Source of the DNA: Didymodactylos carnosus
Lineage: Eukaryota > Rotifera > Eurotatoria > Philodinida > Philodinidae
Length of the DNA: 20,332 nucleotides
Assembly (NCBI GenBank): GCA_905250885.1
Contig: CAJNOQ010003412.1
Location: 1 to 20,332, forward strand
Direction of reading: 5' to 3'
The translations under genes and the position numbers were made by a program. The notes beneath the pieces are model-generated. The model was not told the DNA's origin, did no database searches, and saw nothing but the letters and a program-made list of their open reading frames with translations. Within the stretch, counting starts at the first letter, position 1. Each line of letters starts with the position of its first letter. This document shows positions 1 to 8,168 of the stretch, piece by piece.

Positions 1-160
1 CACACATGACAACTCAACCTAACCCAACCCAGAAATTTACTGATATATGTTGACTACAGATATGATAACTCAACCTTACCCGACCCAGAGATGTAGAGTT
101 GTTGATCACTAGCCAAGCACACCTAGAAAGACATAACGACTTAACCTAACCCGCACGCTA
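1..160. repeat. Imperfect tandem repeat with AACCTAACCC-like core
   Basis: Two imperfect copies with a core like aactcaacctaacccaaccc start near 9 and 64, about 55 bases apart, and a weaker third copy (cttaacctaacccgc) starts near 137. The copies differ by several substitutions, so this is a degenerate short array and not a telomere tract. No coding frame of note overlaps it. Function unknown; it may be the edge of a larger array lying outside the window. Confidence 0.55.
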
Positions 161-344
161 TAAGGGCTGAGCCGTTCTAGGAATTGATAATTGCCTTGCT
201 GTTTTCAAAATTCCTAAGGAGCCACTATTTGCCATCCTCTGGCTGTTCTCCAGCGAATAATGAACATATATGTGTGTCAAAATTATTTCTCAACGCCGAA
301 CGTATGAATTTCATCATTTCTACACACATTTATTACAATACATA

Positions 345-401
345 AAAACATGTGCTCTTTTCAAAAAAATATATATGGTTCGACTCACCATAGTCTTCTG
401 A
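345..401 (+). repeat. 57-bp direct repeat, copy 1
   Basis: Identical by eye to 528-584; both run from aaaacatgtgctcttttc to catagtcttctga. The copies are 183 bases apart and the sequence between them also shares a weaker match (cctaaggag followed by actatttgcca) with 212-235. This reads as a local duplication. It creates a spurious 110-codon frame at 461-793. Confidence 0.8.
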
Positions 402-527
402 CCCACAGAAGTAGTATTACTGATGAGTAGTGAGACACAGCAAGCAGCATAAGCGAGAAGTTGACAGTACGTGACTTTTATCGAACTCCTAAGGAGTTAC
501 TATTTGCCAGCCTCTCAGAACAGCATG

Positions 528-584
528 AAAACATGTGCTCTTTTCAAAAAAATATATATGGTTCGACTCACCATAGTCTTCTGA
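528..584 (+). repeat. 57-bp direct repeat, copy 2
   Basis: Second copy of the 345-401 repeat, identical by eye over 57 bases. After it the two copies diverge completely. Confidence 0.8.
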
Positions 585-689
585 GATTTCTATATAAAAA
601 TAAGAAGGTTTCGATCAATTTGGTAAGCCAAAAAGACTTTTTTCTTGACGTAGATGTAAAAACTTCATGTATTTGTATGAAAGTGTCGA

Positions 690-808
690 AATTAGGAAGA
701 AAAAATACGTGGTCTGGCGAATCTAGGAAAGGACAGAAAAGAAAAAAATTCGAGACATGTGCTATTCTAATCCTTTTATCTCAATTAATATAACTGATAA
801 CTCAAATA
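690..808 (+). repeat. 119-bp direct repeat flanking MULE fragment, left copy
   Basis: Matches 1618-1736 over its full length with about three mismatches (for example ggtctggcg against ggcgtggcg, and acatgtgc against acatatgc). Same orientation. The two copies bracket about 810 bp containing a MULE transposase remnant. They could be duplicated flanking sequence or parts of a composite element; no target-site duplication was identified. Confidence 0.8.
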
Positions 809-820
809 TTTTCGAGTATT

Positions 821-930
821 CCCGTTTCGTTGAAAGCTTAATTAATTATCCCGTTTCGTCGAAACATTATTTTCCCAGTGTTCCTGTTTCGTCGAAAATA
901 AAAATACCACTGTTCCCGTTTCGTCGCAAA
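821..930 (+). repeat. Four-copy motif cccgtttcgtcgaaa
   Basis: A 15-16 base motif occurs at about 821, 850, 883 and 915 with one or two substitutions per copy, spaced 29-33 bases. It is the most GC-rich piece of this otherwise AT-rich stretch. It could be a minisatellite or a cluster of protein-binding sites; nothing decides between these. Confidence 0.65.
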
Positions 931-1020
931 CACAAATTAGTTGAATATAAATTGGTTTAATTGATATAAAAGAGAGAACTATTTTATGTGTATATACAGT
1001 AGTACAATAACAAAAAAAAA

Positions 1021-1430
1021 TCAAAGTTTCTTAACGCCTACTAATCTTGACACTTTGTCGAAGTATTCTTCCAATGTCAATGTGTGTGCTTGATAACGAT
1101 GTTCCAAATTGAGCAATCTTGCATTTCGATTGACGTATAGTTTTTTTCGTGGTGGTAATGTACCAGTGGCTAGATGTCTTGATAATGTTGCGGCATTATG
1201 AGCATAATCATTTTGGATTGCACGAATAAATATATAAAAATGTGGGTGATTAATATGATTCAAATCATTATTTAAACGATAATGCCACCCCTCCAAATTG
1301 TTGTTCGTTCTTAAACTTTTAAAATTGAAATAATTCCATAACGATATATGAAATAATGCATCGTCGTCTATCCATGTACTTGTGACATAATCATAAAATT
1401 GATTAATACGTTCAATATTTTGAATACAAT
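1021..1430 (-). pseudogene. MULE-family transposase, C-terminal fragment
   Basis: The minus-strand frame is open from its stop at 1021-1023 up to about 1485, although the first in-frame ATG is only at 1294-1296. The segment with asparagines followed by LEGWHYRLNN and later HPHFYIFIRAIQ matches the C-terminal signature of MULE transposases (usually with FLYWCH zinc fingers) in animals, where N-x-x-E-GWH-x-R-x-N precedes a helical tail. The catalytic core and zinc finger are absent. Its upstream end coincides with the start of the 198-bp inverted repeat unit near 1425-1430, so it was probably cut there. It lies between 119-bp direct repeats. A dead remnant is most likely; a short exon of a host gene is less likely. 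Confidence 0.6.
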
Positions 1431-1622
1431 TAAATGACGTAAATGTGATAAAATAAGTAATATGAACACACGATCTTTTCTAATTAGATATTTTGAAGAT
1501 GATTCAGGAGAAGACACTCAGGTATATTATCTTACCATTTCGCTTCAACTCTTTAGGCTTCTGCTGGAACTATATGGTGTCGGAGTCAGGATACGAGATC
1601 TTAGCTTCTGGACGTGGAATTA
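1425..1622 (+). repeat. 198-bp repeat unit, inverted relative to 4514-4711
   Basis: The reverse complement of this segment recurs at 4514-4711 at the same length and near identity by eye. Landmarks are tacaattaaatgacgt at one end and gcttctggacgtggaatta at the other. A third, partial copy forms the right arm of the 4615-5086 palindrome. The unit joins directly to the MULE fragment and to the right 119-bp direct repeat. Confidence 0.8.
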
Positions 1623-1736
1623 GGAAGAAAAAATACGTGGCGTGGCGAATCTAGGAAAGGACAGAAAAGAAAAAAATTCGAGACATATGCTATTCTAATC
1701 CTTTTATCTCAATTAATATAACTGATAACTCAAATA
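1618..1736 (+). repeat. 119-bp direct repeat flanking MULE fragment, right copy
   Basis: Second copy of 690-808 in the same orientation. It overlaps the end of the 198-bp unit by a few bases, so the two repeat families are fused at this junction. Confidence 0.8.
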
Positions 1737-2658
1737 CTTTTACATAGATCGACAGGCTTGAATGTCAGCTACGTCGCTATATAAAAAGTTTTACTCTATC
1801 TTAATAATTAACTGAGAAAAACACGAAATACGAAACCTAAAAATTTAGTGTCGAAATTACGACATGTGACTCTATGAGAAACTTTTGATTTTACTCACAC
1901 AAAAAAACATTGTTCATTTTGATTGAAGCATGTTTGAGTATGTTTCTGGGTCAAAAAAATGTCTCAATAGATTTTCGTTTAAATAAAAAGATTGAAAGAG
2001 ACTTTTTCTACCTCAAATAAATACTTCTCAGCTGAATACGTTTGAAATTATCGGTACACAGAGGGGAACAGATTACATGAATATTTGTTCGACTATATCC
2101 ATGAGCTCAACACATTCAAGTCATATTTTAACCGATCGTTGTACAATTTCTTCTTTGATTAGCGGGACGTGGAATGTGATTCTGCAGAAAAGGCTTTTTC
2201 ATTGAATCAGACAATCCCTTCTTGAGCGTAGCGGTGTTTTATGGATTCAGTTCAGTGACTGTTCAGTTTTTAGGAATCAGTCATTCATTCCGTTTGGAAT
2301 GAATGTACGAATATACAGTGACGACGAACGAAACGAGAAAGATATAGATGTAGATAAGGATGATGAAGATAAAGATGAAGACAAAGAAGAAAAAGATGAC
2401 GGACATTTTCTTCGTTTTTTTGTGCCGTTTGTCTTTTATAGACAGGAAAATAATTCATTCCCATGCAAATAAGTGAAACGTTTTTGTTTTTTCGTTCTAT
2501 CATAACAAATGCGTCTGAATGTCGACATATGCATCGCATTAAAATGTGCTATACGCTACGGCTCTAATATGTAAGAATAAAACGGTGAATGAAAACAACG
2601 CTGAACTGATTTTTTTTCTTGTTCTTCTTTACACAGTGAAACAGAAAAAGAAAAAACT

Positions 2659-2721
2659 CACGTGTTGGTTTAAGCTTTAATCTTGAACCAGAACGAATTA
2701 AAGCTCAAACCAACCCACGTG
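2659..2721. repeat. Hairpin, 23/25-base arms ending in CACGTG
   Basis: The left arm 2659-2681 pairs with 2697-2721 across a 15-base loop. The arms carry the outer hexamer CACGTG (palindromic E-box type) and an inner aagctttaat / attaaagct match; the right arm has two extra bases and a mismatch. It could be a tiny fold-back remnant or a structured site. Confidence 0.7.
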
Positions 2722-2856
2722 TTGCGCAAAGATATCACGCCAAATGTGAGGCAATGCCTATATAGAGCATATCTTGTGCGATAAGACATATCTACTTATT
2801 TGCCATGTCTCTAATGTTTCTTTCCTCCCATACTCATGTATCTTTTTGTTCGATAA

Positions 2857-2950
2857 TAGAGTTTTCTCTTTTAGCGTATATAGAAAAGAAAGCGTGATCT
2901 GCATGCGACATCAAGATAAAGATAAAGATACGCTAAAAGAGAAAATTCTA
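2857..2950. repeat. Inverted repeat, 23-base arms with one mismatch
   Basis: Arm 2857-2879 pairs with 2928-2950 with one mismatch over 23 bases and a 48-base loop. The loop contains a short AAGATAAAGAT-type direct repeat. It has the size of a minimal MITE remnant. No transcript features are apparent. Confidence 0.7.
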
Positions 2951-3962
2951 ATAGAAACGTAGTATTTTTCGATAACACAGAAAAAGGTTAAAAGTCGACG
3001 CTATGAGAGAGAACAATACAAAACAAGGCGTTGCTTGGAAAAAACCAAGCACCTTTCATTCAGCAACTGATACTTCGTACATTCGATCATTAATCAAACC
3101 AAAACAATCATTCAACGTTGGAGTCTGAATTTAAGTGTAAATAGATAGCTGGTAAGCTTGGGTTTGCATTCGTTGCGCTGTGTAAGATAGTTGATATTCA
3201 CATTTTTATAGACAAGGAATATGATTGACCGAATTTTTCAATAGTGACGATAGAAAACTGAATGAATACATGCAATTTTTGTTTTTTTATTGCATATAAT
3301 TCTATGTATTAGAATATACTATACTAGTCAGAAGGAGTAGCAACAGAAATTTGGAGGCAGATATTACAATTAAGACCATTAAAGTCAAAAAAAAACCGCG
3401 TCTTTTGTCTCTAATTGCGCAACTAGCAGTATTATAACGAAGTTGACCTGAAATAACAAAGATACACATAGTACTTTCATTTAATAGATATTTTTAAAAA
3501 ATCTTTCCTTGCTCTTTTCCTGATTATAAATTTAAAAGCTCTTTAAAATGTATCTACTCGTTTGTATAAAATTTCTAAAATAATTTGATAGATGACGCTA
3601 ATAGTGATAAACAATGTGTAAGTACGCTTCGGAGAAATATCGAATTTTACTCAAAAATTTCACATTCATGAATAGAAAATAGCAAGAATTAATAGAAAAG
3701 TTCTCTAGTGAAAGTGTTCTATATGTCAATGTACAATTGTTACCAGAAATGTCAGTCTGTACTCAAGAGCTCAAAGCTAAAGAAATGTCATGGCGTGAAA
3801 CGGAGCCAGAAACTGACATATTTTTATTTCATTAATGAAATTGAAATAGATCAGCTCTTATTGCCGTTTCATCATCTGAAACGTCTTGTTTTCCATGTTT
3901 TTGATATAAAAGTCATGGCATTTCTTTTTGATTTCGTAAGGCCCTAGGTATAGTTCTAATAG

Positions 3963-4553
3963 TGGAGTTAGGATTCTCCAGTATACTAGATCTCAACTTC
4001 AGGACATGGTATCAAGATGAAACTTATGGAGGATGACGTTGGACCTAAATGATGAGTTCTTATCAAAAAGAAATTGCGATTGGAGTTTGCAAAAAAAATT
4101 TTCCTGTGCTCCTCCTAGGTTTTCCTTTTGCTGTTAGTAGTATTCTGTGTTTTAGAATTTAATAGTACTTGTACATCGAACTTTATCGGCAGATTCCGAA
4201 TTTCATCTAAAACTATGAAATCATTTAGGGAGTTATAGCGTTCTGAATTTTACTACATATTGCTAAAATTATAACGTATTCTCAGAACGCTATAGCGCCT
4301 GAACAGCTCCAGCTTTTCAGGTGAAATTCGAAAGCTGTCAATAAAATTCGATGTAGATTACTATTAAATTCTGAAAAACAAAAATATTATTAACAGCAAA
4401 AGAAACACCTAGAGGGACCGCAGGGAAAAATTCTTTTTGCAAACTCCAATCGCAAATTCTTTTGATAAAAACTCGTCATTTGGGTCCAACGTCGTCGTCC
4501 ATAAGTTTCATTTTAATTCCACGTCCAGAAGCTAAGATCTCGTATCCTGACTC
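3963..4553. mobile_element. Fold-back (MITE-like) element with about 290-bp arms
   Basis: Left arm 3963-4253 is an imperfect inverted copy of right arm 4266-4553, separated by about a dozen bases. Matching landmarks include gcgattggagtttgcaaa at left against tttgcaaactccaatcgc at right, and ttatagcgttctga against tcagaacgctatagc at the centre. The arms differ by many substitutions and short indels, so the copy is old. No coding frame. The outer part of the right arm overlaps the 198-bp unit at 4514-4711. Confidence 0.8.
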
Positions 4554-4711
4554 CGACACCATATAGTTCCAGCAGAAGCCTAAAGAGTTGAAGCGAAATG
4601 GTAAGATAATATACCTGAGTGTCTTCTCCTGAATCATCTTCAAAATATCTAATTAGAAAAGATCGTGTGTTCATATTACTTATTTTATCACATTTACGTC
4701 ATTTAATTGTA
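4514..4711 (-). repeat. 198-bp repeat unit, inverted relative to 1425-1622
   Basis: Inverted near-identical copy of 1425-1622. It bridges the right arm of the 3963-4553 fold-back and the left arm of the 4615-5086 palindrome, so the two structures probably belong to one composite element family. Confidence 0.8.
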
Positions 4712-5086
4712 TATGCCTCAATAATCTTTTTATCAACAATTATTAAGAGTTGTAGAATAAAATATCGTAATCAGTATAGCAGAGGCCGAAGTATCATTGC
4801 TATATTCAAGTGTATCAGTACAGTCTAACAAAATGTTTAAGATCAAATAGAAAGAACACTTGAATATAGCAATGATACTCGGCTTTTCCTACTGATTACG
4901 GTATTCTATTCTTCAACTCTCAATAATTGTTGATAAAAAGATTATTGAGGCATATACAATTAAATGACGTAAATGTGATAAAATAAGTAATATGAACACA
5001 CGAATAGCAAAAAGTTGAACGAAAAAATAAAAATCTGATCTTATCTAATTAGATATTTTGAAGATGATTCAGGAGAAGACACTCAG
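4615..5086. mobile_element. Large palindrome with about 200-bp arms
   Basis: Left arm 4615-4813 begins ctgagtgtcttctcctgaat and pairs with right arm 4856-5086 ending attcaggagaagacactcag. The right arm carries about 39 extra bases (about 5003-5041), absent from both other copies of the sequence. Central matches include tatattcaagtg and its complement cacttgaatata. Arms are near-identical outside the extra block. The 69-codon frame at 4619-4828 is a by-product. Confidence 0.8.
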
Positions 5087-5652
5087 ATTATAAATTCTGA
5101 TAAAGAAAGAGAAATGTACAGTCAGGGACGAAGTTTAAGGGAACCTCCTTTCCCGACTCGAAATCTTCAGTCTCTTCGTTTTTCATTTTTTGTGTTTAGT
5201 ATGTGGTTTTCAATGCCCTCTGTCTAATGAGTAGAGTGTGTGGGTGTCTCCTCTTCGTACCCACACCCACATCCTTCTCCTCGTGGATGTCGATGTCGAG
5301 CTGATATTTGAGCTGGTATCCAAAGTCAAATAAAACGTGCGCTACGTGTGAATATCAACCATGTCTTGGATCTATTGTACAACATTGAATCAGTAGTATA
5401 AAAATATTCTGTCGTTCATGTACTATAGATTGAACATATAAATGAAAGTTTTTTCCAGCTATAGCATCTTATAGAACGGACACAATTTGCAATACATGGA
5501 ATTTTGTGCATTTTTTAAATAACGTGTAGAATTCCATAGATGAGCAAATAAGAACCTATATTTAAGAGGTGAAAAATTATGGTAGGTTTTTTTTGCCTCT
5601 AGTATCACACAATTGACAGAATGAGTATATATTCTGTAGGCCAATGGGAAAT
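5087..5652. other. Gene-free spacer
   Basis: No gene is supportable. The 61-codon minus-strand frame at 5459-5644 shows no recognisable features. A small GC-richer hairpin lies at about 5237-5271, where gtgtgggtg faces cacccacac-type sequence around a short loop. Confidence 0.5.
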
Positions 5653-5682
5653 AAATACTCGTAAATCGAATATGGAAGTGCT

Positions 5683-5745
5683 ATGAGAATCATTATTTCA
5701 AAATCATTGAAAAGTTTTCAATGATTTTGAAATAATGATCCTCAT
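5683..5745. repeat. Near-perfect hairpin, 31-base arms, 1-base loop
   Basis: 5690-5713 is perfectly complementary to 5715-5738 around a single G at 5714; the stem extends to 31 pairs with one mismatch (5683-5713 with 5715-5745). It looks like a local duplication in inverted orientation of the block gaatcattatttcaaaatc that occurs once in the opposite arm of the element. Confidence 0.85.
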
Positions 5746-5907
5746 TGAATACATTCGAGCTTTCGCCAGCTTTCAGTTGGCACCATCAGAAATGATACAG
5801 ACATTAAAACAGAACAAGATTTAAAAGAGGAGAAAAAGAGAAAAAAAATAGACATGAAGAGAAAATTCAGCACCCAGGTCGAAGCTTCCGACTAGGATCC
5901 AGTGGGA

Positions 5908-6087
5908 ATTCATCGGAAGTTGTCGGATCCTTTAGACTGAATTCCGATAGAAAATCGTCGAACGTCGGAAAGTGTCAGAACGCTGGACTTCCGACAGGAA
6001 TCCTGTTGATTTCGATCCTTTTCTGATGTCCGATGATTTCCTATCGGAATTCAGTCTAAAGGATCCGACAACTTCTGATGAATTCCT
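5908..6087. repeat. Inner inverted repeat of the nested element
   Basis: 5908-5965 (contains cggatcctttagactgaatt) pairs with 6029-6087 (contains aattcagtctaaaggatccg). The region is rich in TCGGA/TCCGA words and is more GC-rich than its surroundings. It is distinct from the outer arms and may be an older or inserted element. Confidence 0.75.
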
Positions 6088-6492
6088 ATCGGATCTGACG
6101 AAATCCCCTCTCCCGTTTAACCGATGAGATCCGACCGGATCCGCAAGTCGAATCCATCGAACTGGGCAGATAAAGATATGAATGAAATATCTTTATCTGC
6201 TGATTTTTCTCTTTTTCCCCTCTTTTAAACCTTATTCTGTTTTAATGTTTGCATCATTCTTGATGATGCCAACTAAAAGCTGGCGAATTCTCGAATGTAT
6301 TTTTCAATGATTTTGCAATAATGATTCTCACAGCCATTCTATATTCAATTTACGAGTATATATTCATCAATTAAAAACTGTGATTGTAGACAAAGAGTTA
6401 ATTCATATACATTATAGTTATATCAACTTCTCTAAACATACTAGTATCTTTATCTTATGTCTTTCAGATACATGTCGATATTCGTGAAACTG

Positions 6493-6543
6493 GTGATCGC
6501 CGTTTAATTTTTCTTCTTTATTTAAATTTTGATTTCTTTGCAG
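6493..6543 (+). other. Possible 51-bp 5' UTR intron
   Basis: GT at 6493-6494 and a good acceptor (pyrimidine-rich, gatttctttgcag) ending at 6543 define a candidate intron of typical size eight bases upstream of the ATG. If it is removed, an upstream ATG near 6474 opens a short frame whose TAA overlaps the main ATG (taATG). Inferred from splice-site look only. Confidence 0.4.
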
Positions 6544-6551
6544 TGTAAATA

Positions 6552-7512
6552 ATGTTTGCCGAAGAAGTTGAAATTATAATAGCGAATGGTCTTTGGGAAC
6601 AAAGATTAAGTTTAGAACAAATCAAACAATTGATTTTCAAGGACTTATTGGTTGAAGAATCACCAAATCTAGCAGATGTGAAACTAATTGAAACTTACTA
6701 TATCAAAATTCTTCTTGAATGTGCACGTGTCGAAGTCGAACGTCATTTTGATGCATGTTGTCAGAACAAAGATTTCGTAACAAATTTCATTCGAAATTCA
6801 GATGAATTTTCGACGATCACGGGCATAACAAGAATGTGCGAGCCAGCATATTATATCGTAAAGTTAGAGTCCTATTTAAGTTTGATCGATGAATATGATT
6901 TAACAAGCTTTATTACGAACTTGAAGGCTTATTTATGGAGAAGAATACTTGAAGTTGCCAACGATAGTTTTCAAGAACTTGAAATGCTGCAATATCTTAC
7001 CTTATGTTTTCAGACGAATACGATACCATCTATTGTACGAAAAACATTAGTTGAATTCCAGGAAGGCTCAGCAGCACAATCATATTCTGGTTGTTTTCTA
7101 AAACTACTTATGAAAAAGATTCCAACAAATGAAACAGCCTATAGTCAGCAACTTCAAAAGTTTTTACGATTGGTTAAACATCTGGAATCGGATTATCTCT
7201 TTCTAGAGACTCAATTTTTATCATTAATTAGCTTCTATTTGACGCCTGTAGAAATAACCATAAAAGACCTGAAAAATCGATCTATCATTGAGATCATTGG
7301 TGGAGTCATTTACATGTCCGAAGAAGTACCGAAAATTGAGGAAATTATACAGCGTGAAGGACTTGTTAAAGGAATCGATGAAGTTCGATTCATTTCTTTG
7401 TTTATGTTTGAAATCGATTATGATTTAAAGAATTCTATTTGGCATGGGTTCAATGTATTTGTAATGGCTACGAAAGTTAATGTATCCAAGGAATGTGAAT
7501 GGAATCTATCGG
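6552..7512 (+). CDS. Exon 1: N-terminal helical region of the giant protein
   Basis: The ATG at 6552 directly follows a strong 3' splice-like site (ttgatttctttgcag) and opens a frame running to a stop at 7629-7631. The exon is taken to end at 7512, where ATCGG/GTAAAC is the only good donor in the phase required by the next exon. It gives about 320 residues, mostly amphipathic helix with many Leu, Ile and Glu. No signal peptide or membrane segment is seen and no family is recognised. In related SecA-containing proteins an unclassified helical region precedes the glycine repeats, which fits this position. Residues after 7512 in the same frame (to 7631) are probably intron read-through, but a longer exon cannot be ruled out. 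Confidence 0.7.
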
Positions 7513-7628
7513 GTAAACATTCGCATAGATGGCCGAGTGCAGACTTTATTCGGCGAGTGATTTTACTGTTAGAAGTATATTCGAAGGTTCAGGGGATACA
7601 TAGTGAGTTGCGTAATTTTCTGATCTTA

Positions 7629-7815
7629 TGACGTTCTGACTCTTCGACTTTCTGAGTTTGGGACTTGCTGATCTTCTGACTTTCTTACTTTCTGATTATA
7701 TGTACGTGAAGGTATCATCTAACTTATTGTTAAAGGCTCGTGTGCGAAAGCAGAAGATCAGAAAGTCAGAAAGTCACAAACTCAGAAAGTCAGAAAGTCA
7801 CAAACTCAGAAAGTC
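7629..7815. repeat. Inverted minisatellite, AGAAAGTC-type units
   Basis: Three copies of a 24-base unit built from agaaagtc, agaaagtc and acaaact lie at about 7752-7815. Their reverse complement (gactttctgagtttg, gatcttctgactttctt) occupies about 7629-7704, so transcript through this intron could fold into a long stem. The 60-codon frame over it (7658-7840, repeated KSESHKLR) is a repeat artefact. Confidence 0.8.
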
Positions 7816-7824
7816 AGAAAGTCA

Positions 7825-8068
7825 TACGAATAGAACATGATGTAGTCAAAGGATATGGAGACGAATGGGTGAATAGCTGATAGAAAGCAGAAGATCAGAA
7901 AGTCAGAAAGTCATACGATTAGAATATGATGTAGTCAAAGCATATGGAGACGAATGGGTGAATAGCTGATAGAAAGCAGAAGATCAGAAAGTCATACGAT
8001 TAGAATATGATGTAGTCAAAGCATATGGAGACGAATGGGTGAATAGCTGATAGAAAGCAGAAGATCAG
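7825..8068 (+). repeat. Tandem repeat, three units of 81-89 bp
   Basis: Units begin at 7825, 7914 and 7995 and each contains tatgatgtagtcaaag (or a close variant), gacgaatgggtgaatagctg and agaaagcagaagatca. Unit 1 is 8 bases longer than unit 2 because of one additional agaaagtc. Copies are near-identical, which implies recent expansion or homogenisation. Confidence 0.85.
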
Positions 8069-8168
8069 GATATGAAACTGCATTACAAGCGCTGTAGCGA
8101 AATGGCGTTTTCGCATCGTGAGAATGAGACGCCGCATAAGGTGATTTAACTCGCGGAATAACTTTCAG

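Larger units (their letters stand above)
1745..3962. other. Gene-free AT-rich region with small hairpins
   Basis: No supportable gene. The longest frames (84 codons at 2285-2539 on the minus strand, 79 codons at 3708-3947) have compositions typical of AT-rich noise and no recognisable motif. Apart from two compact hairpins (2659-2721 and 2857-2950, listed separately) and a weak inverted match between about 3778 and 3928, nothing stands out. Confidence 0.5.
5653..6362. mobile_element. Nested fold-back element with about 200-bp outer arms
   Basis: Outer arms start at aatactcgtaaat (about 5654) and end at atttacgagtatatatt (about 6362). They run inward through matching blocks (gagaatcattat, acattcgag, gccagctt, attaaaacagaa, aaaagagg) on one side and their complements on the other. 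A separate inner inverted repeat occupies 5908-6087. The left arm holds an extra perfect hairpin (5683-5745). It ends about 190 bases upstream of the large gene's start codon, so it may supply or disturb its promoter region. Confidence 0.8.
7513..8168 (+). other. Intron 1 (656 bp) filled with minisatellite
   Basis: The donor GTAAAC at 7513 and acceptor ctttcag ending at 8168 join a phase-1 exon end to the frame starting ttg-gac at 8171. The downstream frame is closed by a TAA at 8159-8161, so the acceptor at 8167-8168 is the only one possible. At 656 bp this intron is about ten times longer than the other two, and almost all the excess is tandem and inverted repeats. Confidence 0.65.

Noticed and set aside
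1..160. Telomeric repeat tract
   Set aside because: AACCTAACCC-like words occur only a few times, are degenerate and about 55 bases apart, unlike a true telomere.
461..793. 110-codon plus-strand frame
   Set aside because: It is built from the 57-bp and 119-bp direct repeats, has no recognisable motif, and the parts recur out of frame elsewhere.
2285..2539. 84-codon minus-strand frame with His/Leu/Tyr-rich repeat
   Set aside because: Produced by a GATGAAGATAAAGATGAAGA-type purine-rich tract on the plus strand; low complexity and no family resemblance.
3708..3947. 79-codon plus-strand frame
   Set aside because: Includes a weak inverted repeat and has AT-rich random-like composition; no splice or promoter context.
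4619..4828. 69-codon frame
   Set aside because: Lies wholly in the left arm of a palindrome; its mirror arm is broken in the same frame.
7658..7840. 60-codon frame with KLRKSESH repeats
   Set aside because: Pure translation of the minisatellite inside intron 1.
7629..8068. CRISPR array
   Set aside because: Repeats are directly adjacent or overlapping with no unique spacers, some are inverted, and the setting is a eukaryotic intron.
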